Shown here piece by piece: positions 39,111 to 52,358 of a DNA stretch of 64,000 nt (positions within the stretch are counted from its first letter, which is position 1; each line of letters starts with the position of its first letter). The stretch is from Albula goreensis (lineage: Eukaryota > Chordata > Actinopteri > Albuliformes > Albulidae): the NCBI GenBank assembly GCA_022829145.1, contig CM040745.1, positions 28,778,906 to 28,842,905 of the forward strand. The letters are read 5' to 3'. The translations under genes and the position numbers were made by a program. Below the pieces are notes generated by a model. It was given only the letters and a program-made list of their open reading frames with translations, had not been told where the DNA came from and did not search any database.

Positions 39111-39346
39111 CAGTCTGTTCTCTGGCGGTCTTTGCTATATCCTTATATGTCACCCAAATAAATAAAAAAAGGGAAAAAAGAAGATCTGCGAGACAGAGGA
39201 CTACACACCGGATAGGTTAGAGCTAATCATGGCTGGGATTTGCTCTCTCCAGAAGTGTTGCTGCTGGAGACAGTCAGCAGGGATAAATCAGATTTATTCA
39301 GTGATAATGAAAACACAGCTGGTGAGGACCTGGGCTGCTTCAAATA

Positions 39347-39439
39347 GAAACTAAAGAACAACACAGGGCCACAGGGCATCCATATTAAAGAAACTAAAGA
39401 ACAGTAGAGGGCCACAGGGCAGCGATATTAAAGAAACAT
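39347..39439. repeat. 43-bp tandem duplication
   Basis: GAAACTAAAGAACA begins units at 39347 and 39390, and a third start (GAAAC) is at 39433, each exactly 43 bases apart. The units share AGGGCCACAGGGCA and ATATTAAA, with few differences, so the duplication is recent. Confidence 0.92.
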
Positions 39440-42400
39440 GAATTACAGCAAAAAAGATTGTGAATGAAAAAAGTCACTCACTACCGACTGCAGCTTCCTG
39501 AAGATTTGCATCTTCAGACTGCCAATATTGGTGGAACATGTACATATTGCCATGTATCTCCTCTGCCAAGACTGTGCTTTACGAGGACTGTCTCAGGATT
39601 AGTTTGTTTATTGCCAAGTTTGGCATTCTTTTTCAATGAACATATATTTGGATTCTTGTAACTCACAAGACTATTTTGTTGCTTGTATTTTTCCTGTATA
39701 ATAACATCACATCGACTCCAGCAGTTAAGCACACATTTCCATCACTGTGTGTCTGTAGTCTCTGTACCATACCCATGGGGATCCCCACTGAGAGCCAATA
39801 CCAGTGGTTCCCCCTCATCCATATGTCATAACTTTTTGAAATGCATGACCATGTATTATATTTAACAAACAACAAAATTCACTTCTTCAGAGACAGTCTT
39901 GGCACAGGTGTCCCAAATGTTCAGAGATTGCCTCTCTTTTGTGTGTTGTAATAAACCTCAGATCTCTTAAGAGAAATCATCAGTGTGTTTTTTGTCATCC
40001 TGAATTTGATGAATGAATACATAAATAAATAAAGAAGTCATCTTTTGAGAAGGTGGACAAAAATTGTTGCCACTCAAAACACATAGTCCCATACAGCACT
40101 GGTCTGCACTGAGCCCAAGGACATTCTAAGAATGGTGTATCATGACCCAGGAACACAATGCCTCTGTCATTCATATTGTGTTTTTGTTAATTGTGTTGGG
40201 GGTAGGAGGTTAGATTAATAGAACAGGTCTGCAAGGGTAACTAATAATTCCAGACCACATGGTATTTTGGGGTTTTCTTATCATTTTCCCCCTGGTTTGC
40301 CATGTGATCTTTTATGTGTGCAGTAGAAGTTTATGTAAATGTGTGGATTATTTATTCATAATGCAAAATAGCTCTTGTCTCACCCTTGAACCTACAGTTT
40401 GGGGAATGAGATACAGATTACAGTGTAGAGTAAATAACGAACACTAATAATTTGGTGTATGAATTAATAATAAAAGGAGACATTGTGACTAACGATGAAT
40501 ACCCATAGGCAATTAACTCATGCAAAGGGAGAGGGCAATTAATTTTGTTTATCAGCAATGTTCAAGTTCTACAGGGATCAGGAAGTTCCATAAAAACATA
40601 ACCAGCGCAATATCAAATGCACTGAATATTTATTTAAATCTGTGTTTTAGCCCTCATCATGTATGACCTTTATCCAAATGATCATTTTATTTAGTTTTAA
40701 CCTTATGTACCACACATGCGTTCATGTAAGTGCTGGGGGAATATAGCTACATAGGCATATTTGTAATAAAAAAAACAAACATTAAACCATACAAATACAA
40801 AAAACCACATATACCAATACATTTAAATTCCCAATATGCTAATTTCACTTTCAGTGTCAAATAATTTCTGGGGACATACATGATGAAAGTTTTTTTTAAT
40901 GAAAAATATCAATACATATTTTGCTTACTTCCCTGCAGCCAGTTGTCCCCATTTAATGAGAAGGCTTTTCAGTCTGCATGACATTTTTACGCTTTCATTG
41001 TGATGAACCAAAGCCCTGATTGGCTGACAGTACATTATCACCCAACCCCCTCAGCCCCTCAAAGGCTTAACAGCATTCCAAAGTGCCTGCATGCAGAACA
41101 GAGCACTCATAACACACAAGGTTGCATTTGCAAGCTTACCTAGTCACATCATCAGCTATCAGAGAAGTGGACTCTTCTTGTAACCTTGTTGCTTTGTGAT
41201 TGGTTCTTATCTTCTAGGAGAGATAGCTGATAGACTGCTTGTTTATGAATAATAAGACTCGGTGAAACTTATTTCTGATGGTTCTTTTATAGCTGTTGAC
41301 TTTATGTCCAGCAAACCTTACTCATTGCATTTTATGTTTTCATTACTTAAAGCTACACATGGAAACAATGTCATGGTGATGTCTGAAGAACAGAGAGGCA
41401 CTAGCATCCAAAGCAGCGATCAGATTTAATTAAAACTGATCAGCAGGAGAACAGGCATACAGAGAAGTTGCTTGAAAAGTCAGTGGTCCCAGGATCTCCT
41501 GATATCAGTTTTATTACCAATAAATGTCCTTGGGGTGTGCTGCAGCTGGCATCTCACTGTAACTCCTCAGACACAGAGCTGGGGCACAGATGTGGATGTA
41601 TGGTCTCCTGCAGCCTAAACGTCTCAGTATCCTTCTAGTGAACAAGTATTTTCACTGGTTGTGATGATCACTCGCCCACACCAGATATTTATACTTTCTT
41701 TGTTACTGTGCAGTGTGCTTCAGTTCACTTCAGTGACACTCCGCTGTAGTGGGAGGTGTGTGTACATATATAGGCAGGTCAATTGCAAGTCATTTTTACT
41801 AGTTCTAGTTGCAAGTAATTTTTACAGTGAATAAATAAACAAGCTATTGAATCAGCTCCAATGTAGAATAGCGTCTTCCATTACGACACCATTTAGACAC
41901 CATTGAACAATAGTGAATTAAGAGCCTACAGGCTGAATACACAGTCTTGCAAATGTAGAAGTGTTTGTGTTAAGTTACAGTCAGAGTCTCCTGTGCTATG
42001 GATCTGTGTGTGTGTGCATGTGTGTATGTGTATGTGTGTCAAGGCCTTGCCGATGAGGCAGGCTGTGTAAATGTGTCATTATGAATATTTGCACAAAACC
42101 AAGCACAGAGATCATTAATTTACATCTATTTACATCTTTGAGCACAGAATGGGCAATATGTATGCTCTTATTATCTAATTACATATTGTTATACTGACAA
42201 TGCAGTAAAATCATATTTAAAAACTTGAAAGTTGAAAGACAAGTGTTTGATTTACTGTTTAATGTGAGTATTTTCTTCCTTTGAAGAACAGATGACTTGT
42301 CTTGTTCATGTGCTGGGCAAAGTAACACATCCTTTACAGAGCTGAATGTAAGACAGCAGCCATTATAAAGTTGTCACATCTATCATGATATGTCTTTGCT

Positions 42401-45400
42401 TGACACTGGTCCCTGCTGGGGCAAGTAACTGCTCACATCAGAAATACAAAGCTTCTCAAGACACAGTGCCTTCTCACACTAGGGTGACCCACTGAAGAAC
42501 GAAATGTTGTCAGCCCAGCTACACTACCCCATACTGTAACACTGTCATTAAACTAATAGAGAATTTATCAGGATTCACAAATGTCTGTATTCTACTACCC
42601 AACCATGTTTAAGCCACAGCATTCAGGTACAGACAGGTGCTTCTGAATATTTCTGAGCAGGGATTCCTGTGCTAATATCGTACTCATAAGCTAATTCATC
42701 ATAAGCATATCCAATCAAAGCCGTTCAATGGTTCAGAAGCAAAACATGTCCCAAGACTGCCTGCTCAAGAATGTTGACAGGGAATGGAGATGATCAGAAT
42801 TCTTCAGCAGTGACTGCATGCCTTTCACAGAGCATGACATCCCATCCCCGGAGGGCCTGCTGTACAGCTTCATAACCTCACATTTGATGTTTTGACATGT
42901 TTAGTTACATCACAGGGCCTTGCAGTAGTACCAGCTGTGATTTACCCCTCTGTGATTTTCTGCAACCGTATTCTGCACAAACTTCTTTAATCTTCACCTT
43001 AGTCTTTTACCTTTTAAGTGCAGATGCATGATTGGGTCTACCAGTCTACAGAGGAAGACGCCAGGCTCTGCATTTTCCCTAAAAGCACTGGGTGCACATA
43101 TGGCCATGATGTGAAACAAACTCATCTTCAAAGAGCAACTCTCGCCTCTATCGTAGTTCTGTAAATTCACGATCCATGTACGGGTTCACGACTCAGCGAA
43201 GTAAGTATTTATGGAATTATCTCAGTCTCTGTCCACAGGAATCCTTTGATATTATAAGTTTGTTTATCTTCCATTTGTGTTCAGTTGACCCTTACTGATG
43301 GGTTTCCTGACATCAGGGTTTCTAGATTACAAAAACTATATATAAAAAGGAGCCAGTGGTTATGGGAAATGAGGACAGGAAATAAAATGTTTTTGATGTC
43401 AGTCTAAACCGGTAAAGAAGCTTATCTTCCAAATTGTATATTACCAGCTCTAACAGTTTCACCTGAACAGCTACAGCAACGTGCTGTGACAGCTGCGCAT
43501 TCATGTGGCTTTGGATGTCTGTAAAAATGTGTTTGGAAATTGAATGAAGGAGTTGAGAGAACACAGCTCTTACGGGATTAAAAACATTACGGACAGACAG
43601 ACAAACGGAAAGCAATATACAGAAGAGCAAAGCAAATAACACAATATAGCCATGACGAGCAGAATATACAAACCTGGCAAAAATAGAATTTAAATAGTAT
43701 TTGAACACTCAATACAGAACTCAAACAGAGTCTCATATTATCAAATGGGAAATATTAATGTGTGTGAACAGGCTTGTCTCTTGAGCCAGTCTTGGATGGC
43801 AGTCTGAGTTACCGTGGCAGGAGGCTTGACTCTGACAGGGGTTTCACACAATAGTTAGGTAGCAGAGCACAGGTAGGTTTTTAAAGTTGAGAATGAACTC
43901 ACTGTGGAGGGAAAAAAGGAACTGGGTAAGCACGGTCTTAAACACATGCAGATTTGTATTCACAGTTTGTATGGTAATTGGTTCATGTGCTTTGACTGAT
44001 ATACTTGCATTGTGTTCAGAAATATTACTGAATGCAAGAGAGACTGTACTGTGTAATTCAGACTGTGAGCCTATGGGGAAATGAGGTTGGAAAATGATTA
44101 ACTTCATCATTTTAGCAACAGCAAAGTCTGACATCACGCAGTCACCAATCAAAATAGTTAAACTTTCCAGTGAAATAGTGAACAAATATAATGTATCACA
44201 AAACAATCAATGTATTGGTATAAGTGAATATGCATAATTGTATAATATTGTGGCCTAACACAATGATACAATACCTACTACATCATACAAAGAACACAGA
44301 AATGACAAGAATAGCGCTAACACTAATAAGTGTTAATGTGACAAAATTAAAATAATAATTTGTTCAACAAATTAAGTAATCTAATGACTCAACGTATGTG
44401 CACTCCCATGAAGTGGTATGAGTGTGTTTCCTGTGAGTGAGTAGACCTCTTCACACATGATGAAGAATGGCTCATTAATAAACCACCATATAAGGCTAAT
44501 TAAGGAAGGAACATGTGTGTTTATGGGATAAGTGCAATTTATTGACAAAAAAGTGTGTAAGTGTGACATACACTTCCTAAAATAAATAAATATCAGCATT
44601 TGTATGCCTACACAGCATTACGGATTTGAGTTTATGTTCAAATTTGGAATGAAATTTATACTAGTCTGAATAAATCAGGCCTTGGTCCGGCAGTGTAAGG
44701 TAAATTATTTGTGAAAATCATGAAAACAATACAGAATGTGGTGTATTCAAGAGGTCTGCAAGAACTGTGAGGACAACGGGTAGCACAGGGACAGCATGGA
44801 AATTGGTGCGCTAATTACACCGGTGCAGCACACAGCATTTCTGTCTGTTGTTCAGGTTCAGTGCAAAATCACAGTCTGATGGGCTGGTTAATTTACAGGC
44901 ACTGTGGAATGCATGCGTGCACACCATTGTCTGAAGCTTGCTCTCACCCAGCAGTGAGACAAGGAGAGGTCAGAGGTCACATCACAACGCTTCCGCCCAG
45001 GCCTGCCTTCTCCAGCCAGAGACTAACCTTGTGTGCTTAAACAACAGCCATGAGGGCCTTGCTTATTGGGAGCAGCTTGGCTGGATGTCCTCAACATGAG
45101 GTTAGAAAAGACGATTAGCCCTGGACACCTTTGTTATAGGAAGGCAAGCATTCTGCAGTTTGGGGTCTGATGAGCAGAGGCTGAGTGTGAAGGATGGTAT
45201 GCTAATTGGCTGGCTGGTTGTCAAACCCTGGTGTGAAGGGGAGAGCTCTTCCTTTGTGTGTCATTCATTTTTTTACCCTTGATTTGAAGCACAGAAACAA
45301 AGAGTGTCCACTCTCTGTCTGTCTGAGAAATTACTTGCCCTTCCACTCAACTCTATCAGTACAACATCAAACCTTTTTAGGGGGTTAGATATTCATTAGA

Positions 45401-46610
45401 CATTCTGGATGAGGAAGAAACACTGACAGAAAACAACAGTACCATCTGAGTTCAAAGGATTAAACCTCGGGAAAGGCAATACTGGTGAATGTGGAAAATA
45501 CAGACCAGCACTCAATTCCCTCAAATCAACTTTTCTAATAGTACACAGAGTCCATAAGTAATGTAAATTCATTAATACATTCATGCCCTGAGGTTGGAAA
45601 CATTCAACTACTAGGGATGGTTAACTATGGTCCTATATCTCTGTAAATGTATGATCATAGTTATTCCTTTTAATCCTTACATGCAGCTGTTGATGTAGCT
45701 GACTTGCATAGGCAAGCTGTTGATTAGGGACAGGTATGTCTGCGTGTATTAACAGAGAATTTATAGTATATGCTGAATATTCACAGTATTAATTGCATTT
45801 ATATTTTTGAAAGTGGAAAGTCAAGGAGGGAGAGAGATATGTCAGTCTCTCCTGGGTGATTAATAGCAGTCAGAATACACCAGAAGGAGACTCACAAATT
45901 AGCTTCCATGGAAAGAGAAGGACTGATTTAGTCATTAGAGGGATGGAAAGGTGGGCAGATCGATAGCATGGCCACTAACCCAGGGTTACAGTCCTTGATT
46001 GTTGCAAAGTGTGTTATGGGATATTTCCTGGCTGCAATGAGCCAGATCCTCAGTTTAAGATCTCATCAGAAGGCACCACCTACCACAGCACTTCAGTCAC
46101 ACAGGTGCACTGGACTACCCTGTTCTCTCATTTTATGCCAGGGGACAGATGTCCTCTTTTGACCCATCACCACCAGATCCTTGGAGGCCCCCAGTTTCTG
46201 ATCAGGTGCATCAAAACTGCAAAAATGAAATCTACCTGGGGATAATAAACTTAAATCTAGAACATAATTCCTGTTTTGTGGTTTTAAGAATAACTTTCTT
46301 ACCTAACATTTTACCAACAAGATTATTTTTTTCTTAAATCAAGATTTTTATTCCTTTTTGTAAGACATATTATCAATTACATTTTTCTTCAGAGCTGACT
46401 CTCTGCTGGTCTGGAAAAGGTTTGAGGTAATAATTGCAAAATACTACAAAACCAACACTGGGGTTTGCTGAACTGTTTGTATATTGTGAAGAGATATTAC
46501 CACATACTCTTCTGTTGAAGAAAATTGTGAAACTGACCAGACTTTGTTATTTTGACAAACATTGTACAAATTGTACATTATTTTCAGCAGTGTGCATTAT
46601 AAGAATGATG
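39440..46610. other. Noncoding stretch with minor repeats
   Basis: No recognisable gene. Two minus-strand frames of 128 and 120 codons (43322-43708, 43844-44206) have no known domain and read like low-complexity hydrophobic translations of AT-rich DNA. A GT-rich patch lies at 42005-42039. Blocks near 44.95-45.2 kb look compositionally like conserved noncoding DNA, without firm evidence. Confidence 0.45.
41783..41825. repeat. 17-bp direct repeat with 9-bp spacer
   Basis: TTGCAAGTCATTTTTAC (41783-41799) recurs as TTGCAAGTAATTTTTAC (41809-41825), 16 of 17 identical, around TAGTTCTAG. Confidence 0.9.
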
Positions 46611-46613
46611 AGG

Positions 46614-46645
46614 TGAACCAGTGAGGCCAAAAATACTCCTCACTG

Positions 46646-46650
<5 letters not shown>
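46614..46650. repeat. Perfect 13-bp hairpin next to (TCA)n
   Basis: TGAACCAGTGAGG (46614-46626) and CCTCACTGGTTCA (46638-46650) are exact reverse complements around the 11-base loop CCAAAAATACT. The right arm ends in the first TCA of the following trinucleotide run. Confidence 0.93.
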
Positions 46651-46686
<36 letters not shown>

Positions 46687-46705
46687 CCATCATCACCATC
46701 ATCAC
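46648..46705. repeat. (TCA)n trinucleotide microsatellite
   Basis: About 13 perfect TCA units followed by CCA-interrupted units. The poly-serine and poly-aspartate frames across it are repeat artefacts. Confidence 0.96.
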
Positions 46706-47838
46706 TGACAATACATTTACCAGATTTTTTTTTTTTTTGGCAGCATTCATTGTCACAGCCCTGTTCTTTAACACACTCAAGGGTACCCATTCCACCTTTT
46801 GTAAAGTACACAATATCGTCTCCCCTGAGTGTCACCACCGTGTTGAGGTACATCAGAAGCTTTGAACATGGTGAGCGGTGTCTCTCTTTAGCCCTAGGGG
46901 TGATATGTGGATAGCAGTAATGGCTCTCTATTGTGCTGGTGTTCTGCACAGACTGGCCTCACGGTCTCACACAAGCTCTGATGTTCTGAGTGGCATAGAA
47001 TCCAACATGATGCTCATTCTCCACAGAGAAATAACCTGTTACCAAAGACAGGCGGAGCTGACACTTGCAATACACGACTCCTTTGAACTTTTACAGTCAC
47101 CATTTATCATTTAAAAGATGGATGAACCGCACAGTAAACCATTTTAATGAACGAACAGAAAAGATTACAAGCAATACAAAATGGTATTCCCTCATCTGAG
47201 GGAAAGTGCCGGTGAAAAATGAGATGGAGGGATTCTGAAAGATTCCCTGAGATGAGTTGTGAACCCAGCGAGCATGTCTGAGATCATCCCATTAGTTAAT
47301 GAGCTGCATTTTATACTAATCTGAAAAATGTGAAACGGAGAGACATTTATGGGTAGGAGGGACGAGCCAGACAGTAATGACTGAGACAACAAAAATCCAA
47401 ACGAAAGTAATGAGATTAATTTACTGTAAAAACAAACCTTTTTCTGCAGACACTCTTTGAGTGTCAGAGATACAGAGAGCAAAGAGCTGTATTTGTTCTT
47501 CTTATAAGATGTTTATTTGTATTTCCTGGTTTGCTTCAGTTTCAGAATTATTTATAGCTTATGAGAACATTGCTCTCCCCTCTTTTCAGAATTCCTCCAT
47601 CGCCCTCCCCCTCTCATTTCTGCACTCCATGGATTCCTCTGAGCATGGTTATATTCTCTGGAAAAGACCCTGAGGAAAGTATGGTATGTATTTTCTCTAA
47701 TGCAATCTGGAATTAGAGAGGATACAATTTCCAACCTTTATATGTGCACAAACCAATAACTGAGGGCTTTGCTGTGAGCTGATATCTCTCACTCTCTATA
47801 AGAATGGAAAACCAATTTTCCTCCACAGTCCAGAGGGG

Positions 47839-47999
47839 ATGGTGTGTGCGTGTGTATGTGTGTGCGCATGTGTGTTTGTGACCATTTGCATGCATGTGTG
47901 TGCGCAAAAGATGCCATCGCAAGTCAGTGCTGTGTCTATGTTTGTCTTTGCATATGTGTGTTTTAATGCTGTGTGTGTGTGTGTGCATCCATGTGCATG
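47839..47999. repeat. Imperfect GT-rich repeat region
   Basis: Broken TG/CG/CA alternations (about 47840-47910) and a cleaner (GT)n run near 47970-47985, separated by non-repeat sequence. This is an old, interrupted microsatellite. Confidence 0.8.
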
Positions 48000-50360
48000 T
48001 GTTAGACACTCAAACTGCTCTGAGACTCCCCTCTCTCCTTGCTGTGGGATTTCTCTGTCCAGCATACATTTAAATTACTTAGTGGAACATCAAATTAAGA
48101 TAAGTCTTCAATTTTTCAAGATGCTGAGCTCTCTACTCAAGCTGTTTAACACTGATTAAACAGTGCATCCTGGGAGACCCGCGTCATGGCCAGCAGTACA
48201 TATCTAAGGTTCTGCTGCTGGGCTCACAGGACCACCACATGGGTAGGAACTGGGTCTGAGTTTCCTACTCTGTGGATCTTTCAGGAAATGGTGCCATCAA
48301 ACTTTAAATAATGTATTTAAAGTTGAAATCACAACCCACACAATTTCCATCATTGGTAAAACTATCATCGGATAAAGGAGCAACAATCACTATATGGAGG
48401 GGTTTTACCAGCTGGTAAAGTGATGATGGTGTGAAGATATAATGCTGACTGTGATGCTAACTGACCGCTCTGGGTTTGGGCCCTGGACACCAGTAGACTC
48501 CTGTTTAGGGCTGGGGTGGCTGGTATATGAGCCTGGGAGAGACTGATCTCTTCTGTTTTTCTGCAGCTACAACTTTTTAAGCCTTCTGGTACCTGCTCAA
48601 TCGATCCTGCCTGCTCTTGAGGGTGACTACGGTCGGGCCCTGTGTGGCTCATTGCGATCCTCACTTCCGGCCTCTCTTACTATAATTGATGACAAAAAGG
48701 AAGTTAAATAATTGATTCCTCATCAACCTTTTTTTTGTCAATGACATTCCCTGTAGTTTTCCATTAAATTCAGGGAAGTTTACTGTTTGAAGAGCACTTA
48801 CGACCTCATCAATAACAACCTATCCTAACAGACGCGACCCGCAAAATCAGGCCCCGAGATCCACCGCCAACATAATTTACTGAGTGGAATCACAGCAGAG
48901 CCTTAGATCAACAGAGGTGATCTGAAATATTCCATTAGTATTCATTACTTACATCATTCCGAGTACTCTGGAGCCTGTGGCTACTGTTTATTTTAAATAC
49001 AGGACAAGACAAAAGCAGCACACAACTGGACAACATGGATTACACTGCTATTATAAGTGACATATGGCACCAGTTGTAAAACCATAAGTTATAAAAGTTG
49101 GACATACAGACATTCCATGGTGTGCCTAGGTTTCTGACTCACTTTTGAGTGTGGAAAAGTATTGCTCATTATGTCATAAGTCTTTGGCTTTAGTTACTGT
49201 GCATCACAGAAGGTAATGCGAATTGGAGTTCTTTGGATGCAACAGAGCCACTCTCCTTCAAGTGCCTGTGCTAATCGTATTGCTTTGTTGCTAATACCCA
49301 AATACCCTCTTTGCCTCTGCAAGAACTGAAATTTAATGGCAGGATTACACGCACTGATTCTTAGCATTGGCATTGGAAGAATTAACACTAAGGGGGCGAT
49401 TTTCAAAGGAATCCAAATAAGGCATGCATACAGAATTATCCTGTGCTGATGCTTCACCAGTTCTGAAAGCCTGTGGGAGTCAGAGGCAGTGCCTTGGTCA
49501 CTTTACTAAGTATTGGAAGTGTATTGCTGCTTCTGGTGGGTGCCTGGTTTAATCTATACTTTGTAATGACCCATTAGTCAGCAGCATTAAAAATTCATGT
49601 GTCTTTTATAAATGGGCAATATTTTTAGAATACAAATACAGCTGGCAAATTCTAGTGCATGACCAACAAGAGGCATGACTGAATCAGTTTTATTGTTTCA
49701 GCAATGCTAACACACACAGTACTAGCACAGAGCACAGTGTTTCTGACTAGTGTTTCAGTGTGTTATCTGTTGAAGGTATGACTTCACAGTATACATTAGC
49801 TAGTCATGGAGATTTCCAAAATTAAACTGTAAATTATGTATGAAAATGTATAAAGCATTAGATTGCATATTCTTGTTTTAAATTCTCCAGCTCAAACTCT
49901 GTGCACCAGCTTTCACCATTTTCCCATTCTGTTGTTCATTATACCCTTAGTGCAAAACAGACCATTAAAAGTAAATGCATGCAATCGCTTATAAAAGTAA
50001 TCTGGTAGGTTCAAAGACCTCAGAAACATCACCACACCGTGCTTGTGAAGGAAAAATGCGAATTCTTCCATTTATTTGCAAGTCAAAGTTAGGTGCTGAT
50101 GTTTAATCCAATTTTTTGCCTTTGGAAGTGAAGCAATTAAAATGCTGTATTACCTCATATTGCATAAGTTGGGCCAATACATTTTGATTTGCGCAACTAA
50201 TACTTTTGAATACCAACTATGCTTTGTTTAACTTGAACAATTATTCTTTCCTTGCACAGATTGTATTCATCATCTTTTACGTCATTGATTTGGCTTCAGA
50301 TTTTTTCTGGTAGTTACTGAAAGTGAAATGCATATGAAAATTGTGCAATGTTATAATTCA

Positions 50361-50380
50361 GCCAAATGGATTCATTTGGC
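50361..50380. repeat. Perfect 8-bp inverted repeat, 4-base loop
   Basis: GCCAAATG and CATTTGGC flank GATT. Each arm includes an E-box-type CANNTG word (CAAATG/CATTTG). Confidence 0.85.
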
Positions 50381-51228
50381 AATGACCATCCTGGATAGAC
50401 CTTACCACATGTCATTCATCTGTGACCATTCCAGACCGATATAGATGGAGTTCTTGATTGTGCCCTTTTTGATTGTGTCCCCACTGTTAATTACGTGACA
50501 GAAAGTAGAGCGATTTTCGACAGACCTGTGTCTGCTAAGAGCTGCTTTTATCAATACTGCTGACAAACCCCATTCTCATGGTAATGTTCTAATCTGTTTG
50601 GCACTTTTTAAACAACCCAGATAGTGCCTCTTCATGAATACATTGAGTTATAAAGTGATAAGATAAATAATAGATAAAGTGACACATTTCCAATAACTGT
50701 CAGTCCTGCATAATTAAAGAACTTCTCCAGCTGTGAATTTTCCCTCATGGATAGATCCATCTGAGACAAAAGTATCTTTAATAGCTATTTTCTTCACCAG
50801 TCAGACACATGGATATATTTGGTGAATGGAGGCCTGATTAAGGTAGACACGGTTAGCTCACTGTTGGATTTTGCCATGCCATGTTGCATGGTTTGTTCTC
50901 TGTAAGACAGGGCTGGGCAGGGGCGGGGGGTTTCCTTACACACCTGATTGAATTCTGAAAATGTTCTTCAATGTGGTTTTGCACTATGATAAGGATGACG
51001 CCTCTCAGAGTGTTTTGAGCAGGCTCCCCAGTGTCGCGCATGTTGAGGTTTGGGCTGGCACTGCCTGTAGGGCACACAGCGCAGAGCACACCCGCTGCAT
51101 GTACACCAGTGTTCTTCCTCATGCCAAGCCAAACTGAGAACATTTATTAAAAGTAAAAATCTTTAAACCTGTAAAACAAGGCAACTCAAACACAAGGGCC
51201 ATGTGTAGCCAGGAGGGAAGCTACAATT

Positions 51229-51259
51229 AGTATAAGAGTATAATGAGTATAAGAGTATA
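51229..51259. repeat. 14-bp direct repeat, period 17
   Basis: AGTATAAGAGTATA occurs twice, separated by ATG. Confidence 0.9.
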
Positions 51260-51629
51260 GCTGAACCTGCTTAGAAATATTGGGACTGGATTTTCAAATG
51301 AAGGAAAACTACAATTTTTTTATTATTAAAAATCTCCATCTCTGCAGTTGCATTTGCTTGTGTTAATTAAATATCCTGACACAACAACATGTGACTCATT
51401 TTAAGGGTCTACTCTTGCAGCAACTAAACAAAGAATAAATAAATTACTGCATCTATTTTAAGCACCACTTCATTGTAATAGGAAATAAATGGTAGTTTAG
51501 TAAAGTCTGTAAAACACTTCAGGCTGTAATTTCATTACCATTGGTCCTTACCCTTTTCTTACTAAAATATTTAGATGAATGCTGACGTAGGAACAGACAA
51601 ACTGAATGTTTACTTATTTTGAAGCACAA

Positions 51630-51675
51630 TTTTATTTTCTTATGAGCAAAAAAAATTGCTCATAAGAAAAGAAAA
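51630..51675. repeat. Perfect 15-bp hairpin with poly(A) loop
   Basis: TTTTCTTATGAGCAA (51635-51649) and TTGCTCATAAGAAAA (51656-51670) are exact reverse complements around six A residues. After one mismatched pair, four more A/T pairs extend the stem to 51630-51675. It is not followed by a T-run terminator, and no flanking duplication was noted. Confidence 0.94.
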
Positions 51676-52295
51676 GCTCACACATTTTTATAGAAACTTC
51701 AAGTCTTCAAATGCATGGCTCTGTCATGACATTGGCATTAAGATGTGAATAACCCATCATGATGTTTCACTCAAGAGAGTATGGTTTAGAGAAAGGGTCC
51801 AGACTGATATAATTATTTTCTCTTTTGATAATTTGAACCAGAACTCATTAGGTCTAACTGAATTACCGAGTTTACTCTCTAGGCGGACTTGCTCTGACTA
51901 AGGTGTCGAAAAGGTCATTTTTATCAAGCAGGTATCAGTCTCCTTTCCTCTTTCATGCTGGAGATGACGTGAGATACGGACCAGGTCACCCTTTCAAAGC
52001 AGGTATTGATCTACTTTTCCCTCCCTCAGAGCTGCCTGAAGCCAAGTGCTGACCTGTTCTTCAGTGACAAATCGAGGTGTGGGTGGGGCAGAGCACTGCA
52101 GAGATTTACCTGAAGAGAATCTACATAACAAAGTGGGCAAATTCAGCATTGTGTGATATGACTGACCTCCTCAATTACCTAGGCAGCTCCACAATTGCTG
52201 CTCGAAGGGGAATAACAAAAGGCAGAGGAGATTTCAGGGAGGGCAGCGTTGTGCTAATGGGGTCAACATACTTTTCAAATAAGTCACTGTGGATG

Positions 52296-52358
52296 TAACC
52301 TTTATTTAACCAGGCTATCCCGTTGAGATTAAATTATCTTTTTTGAAAGAGATTGAGG
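52296..52358 (+). mobile_element. Fragment of a common fish interspersed repeat
   Basis: The words CCTTTATTTAACCAGG, CCCGTTGAGATTAAA and TCTTTTTTGAAAGAGA occur in the order of a repeat I recall from many fish genomes: 'CTTTATTTAACCAGG..AGTCCCATTGAGAT..AAATCTCTTTTTCAAGGGAGA'. Only about 60 bases are recognisable. I do not know its family name with certainty. Confidence 0.5.

Larger units (their letters stand above)
46710..51625. other. Noncoding stretch, weak exon-like signals only
   Basis: No known protein is encoded. GT-rich imperfect repeats lie at 47839-47995. A good splice-acceptor-like tract ends at 48566 and a bounded open segment lies at 50944-51133 on the minus strand; both are treated as findings. 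Short repeats at 50361 and 51229 are listed separately. Confidence 0.45.

Noticed and set aside
42485-42525. Second hammerhead-like motif (CTGAAGAACGAAAT)
   Set aside because: The conserved CTGATGA core and helix II are absent.
43322-44206. Two minus-strand frames of 128 and 120 codons
   Set aside because: No recognisable domain, no splice context, and AT-rich hydrophobic composition typical of chance frames.
46584-46949. Aspartate-rich and serine-rich frames
   Set aside because: Products of the (TCA)n tract on the two strands.
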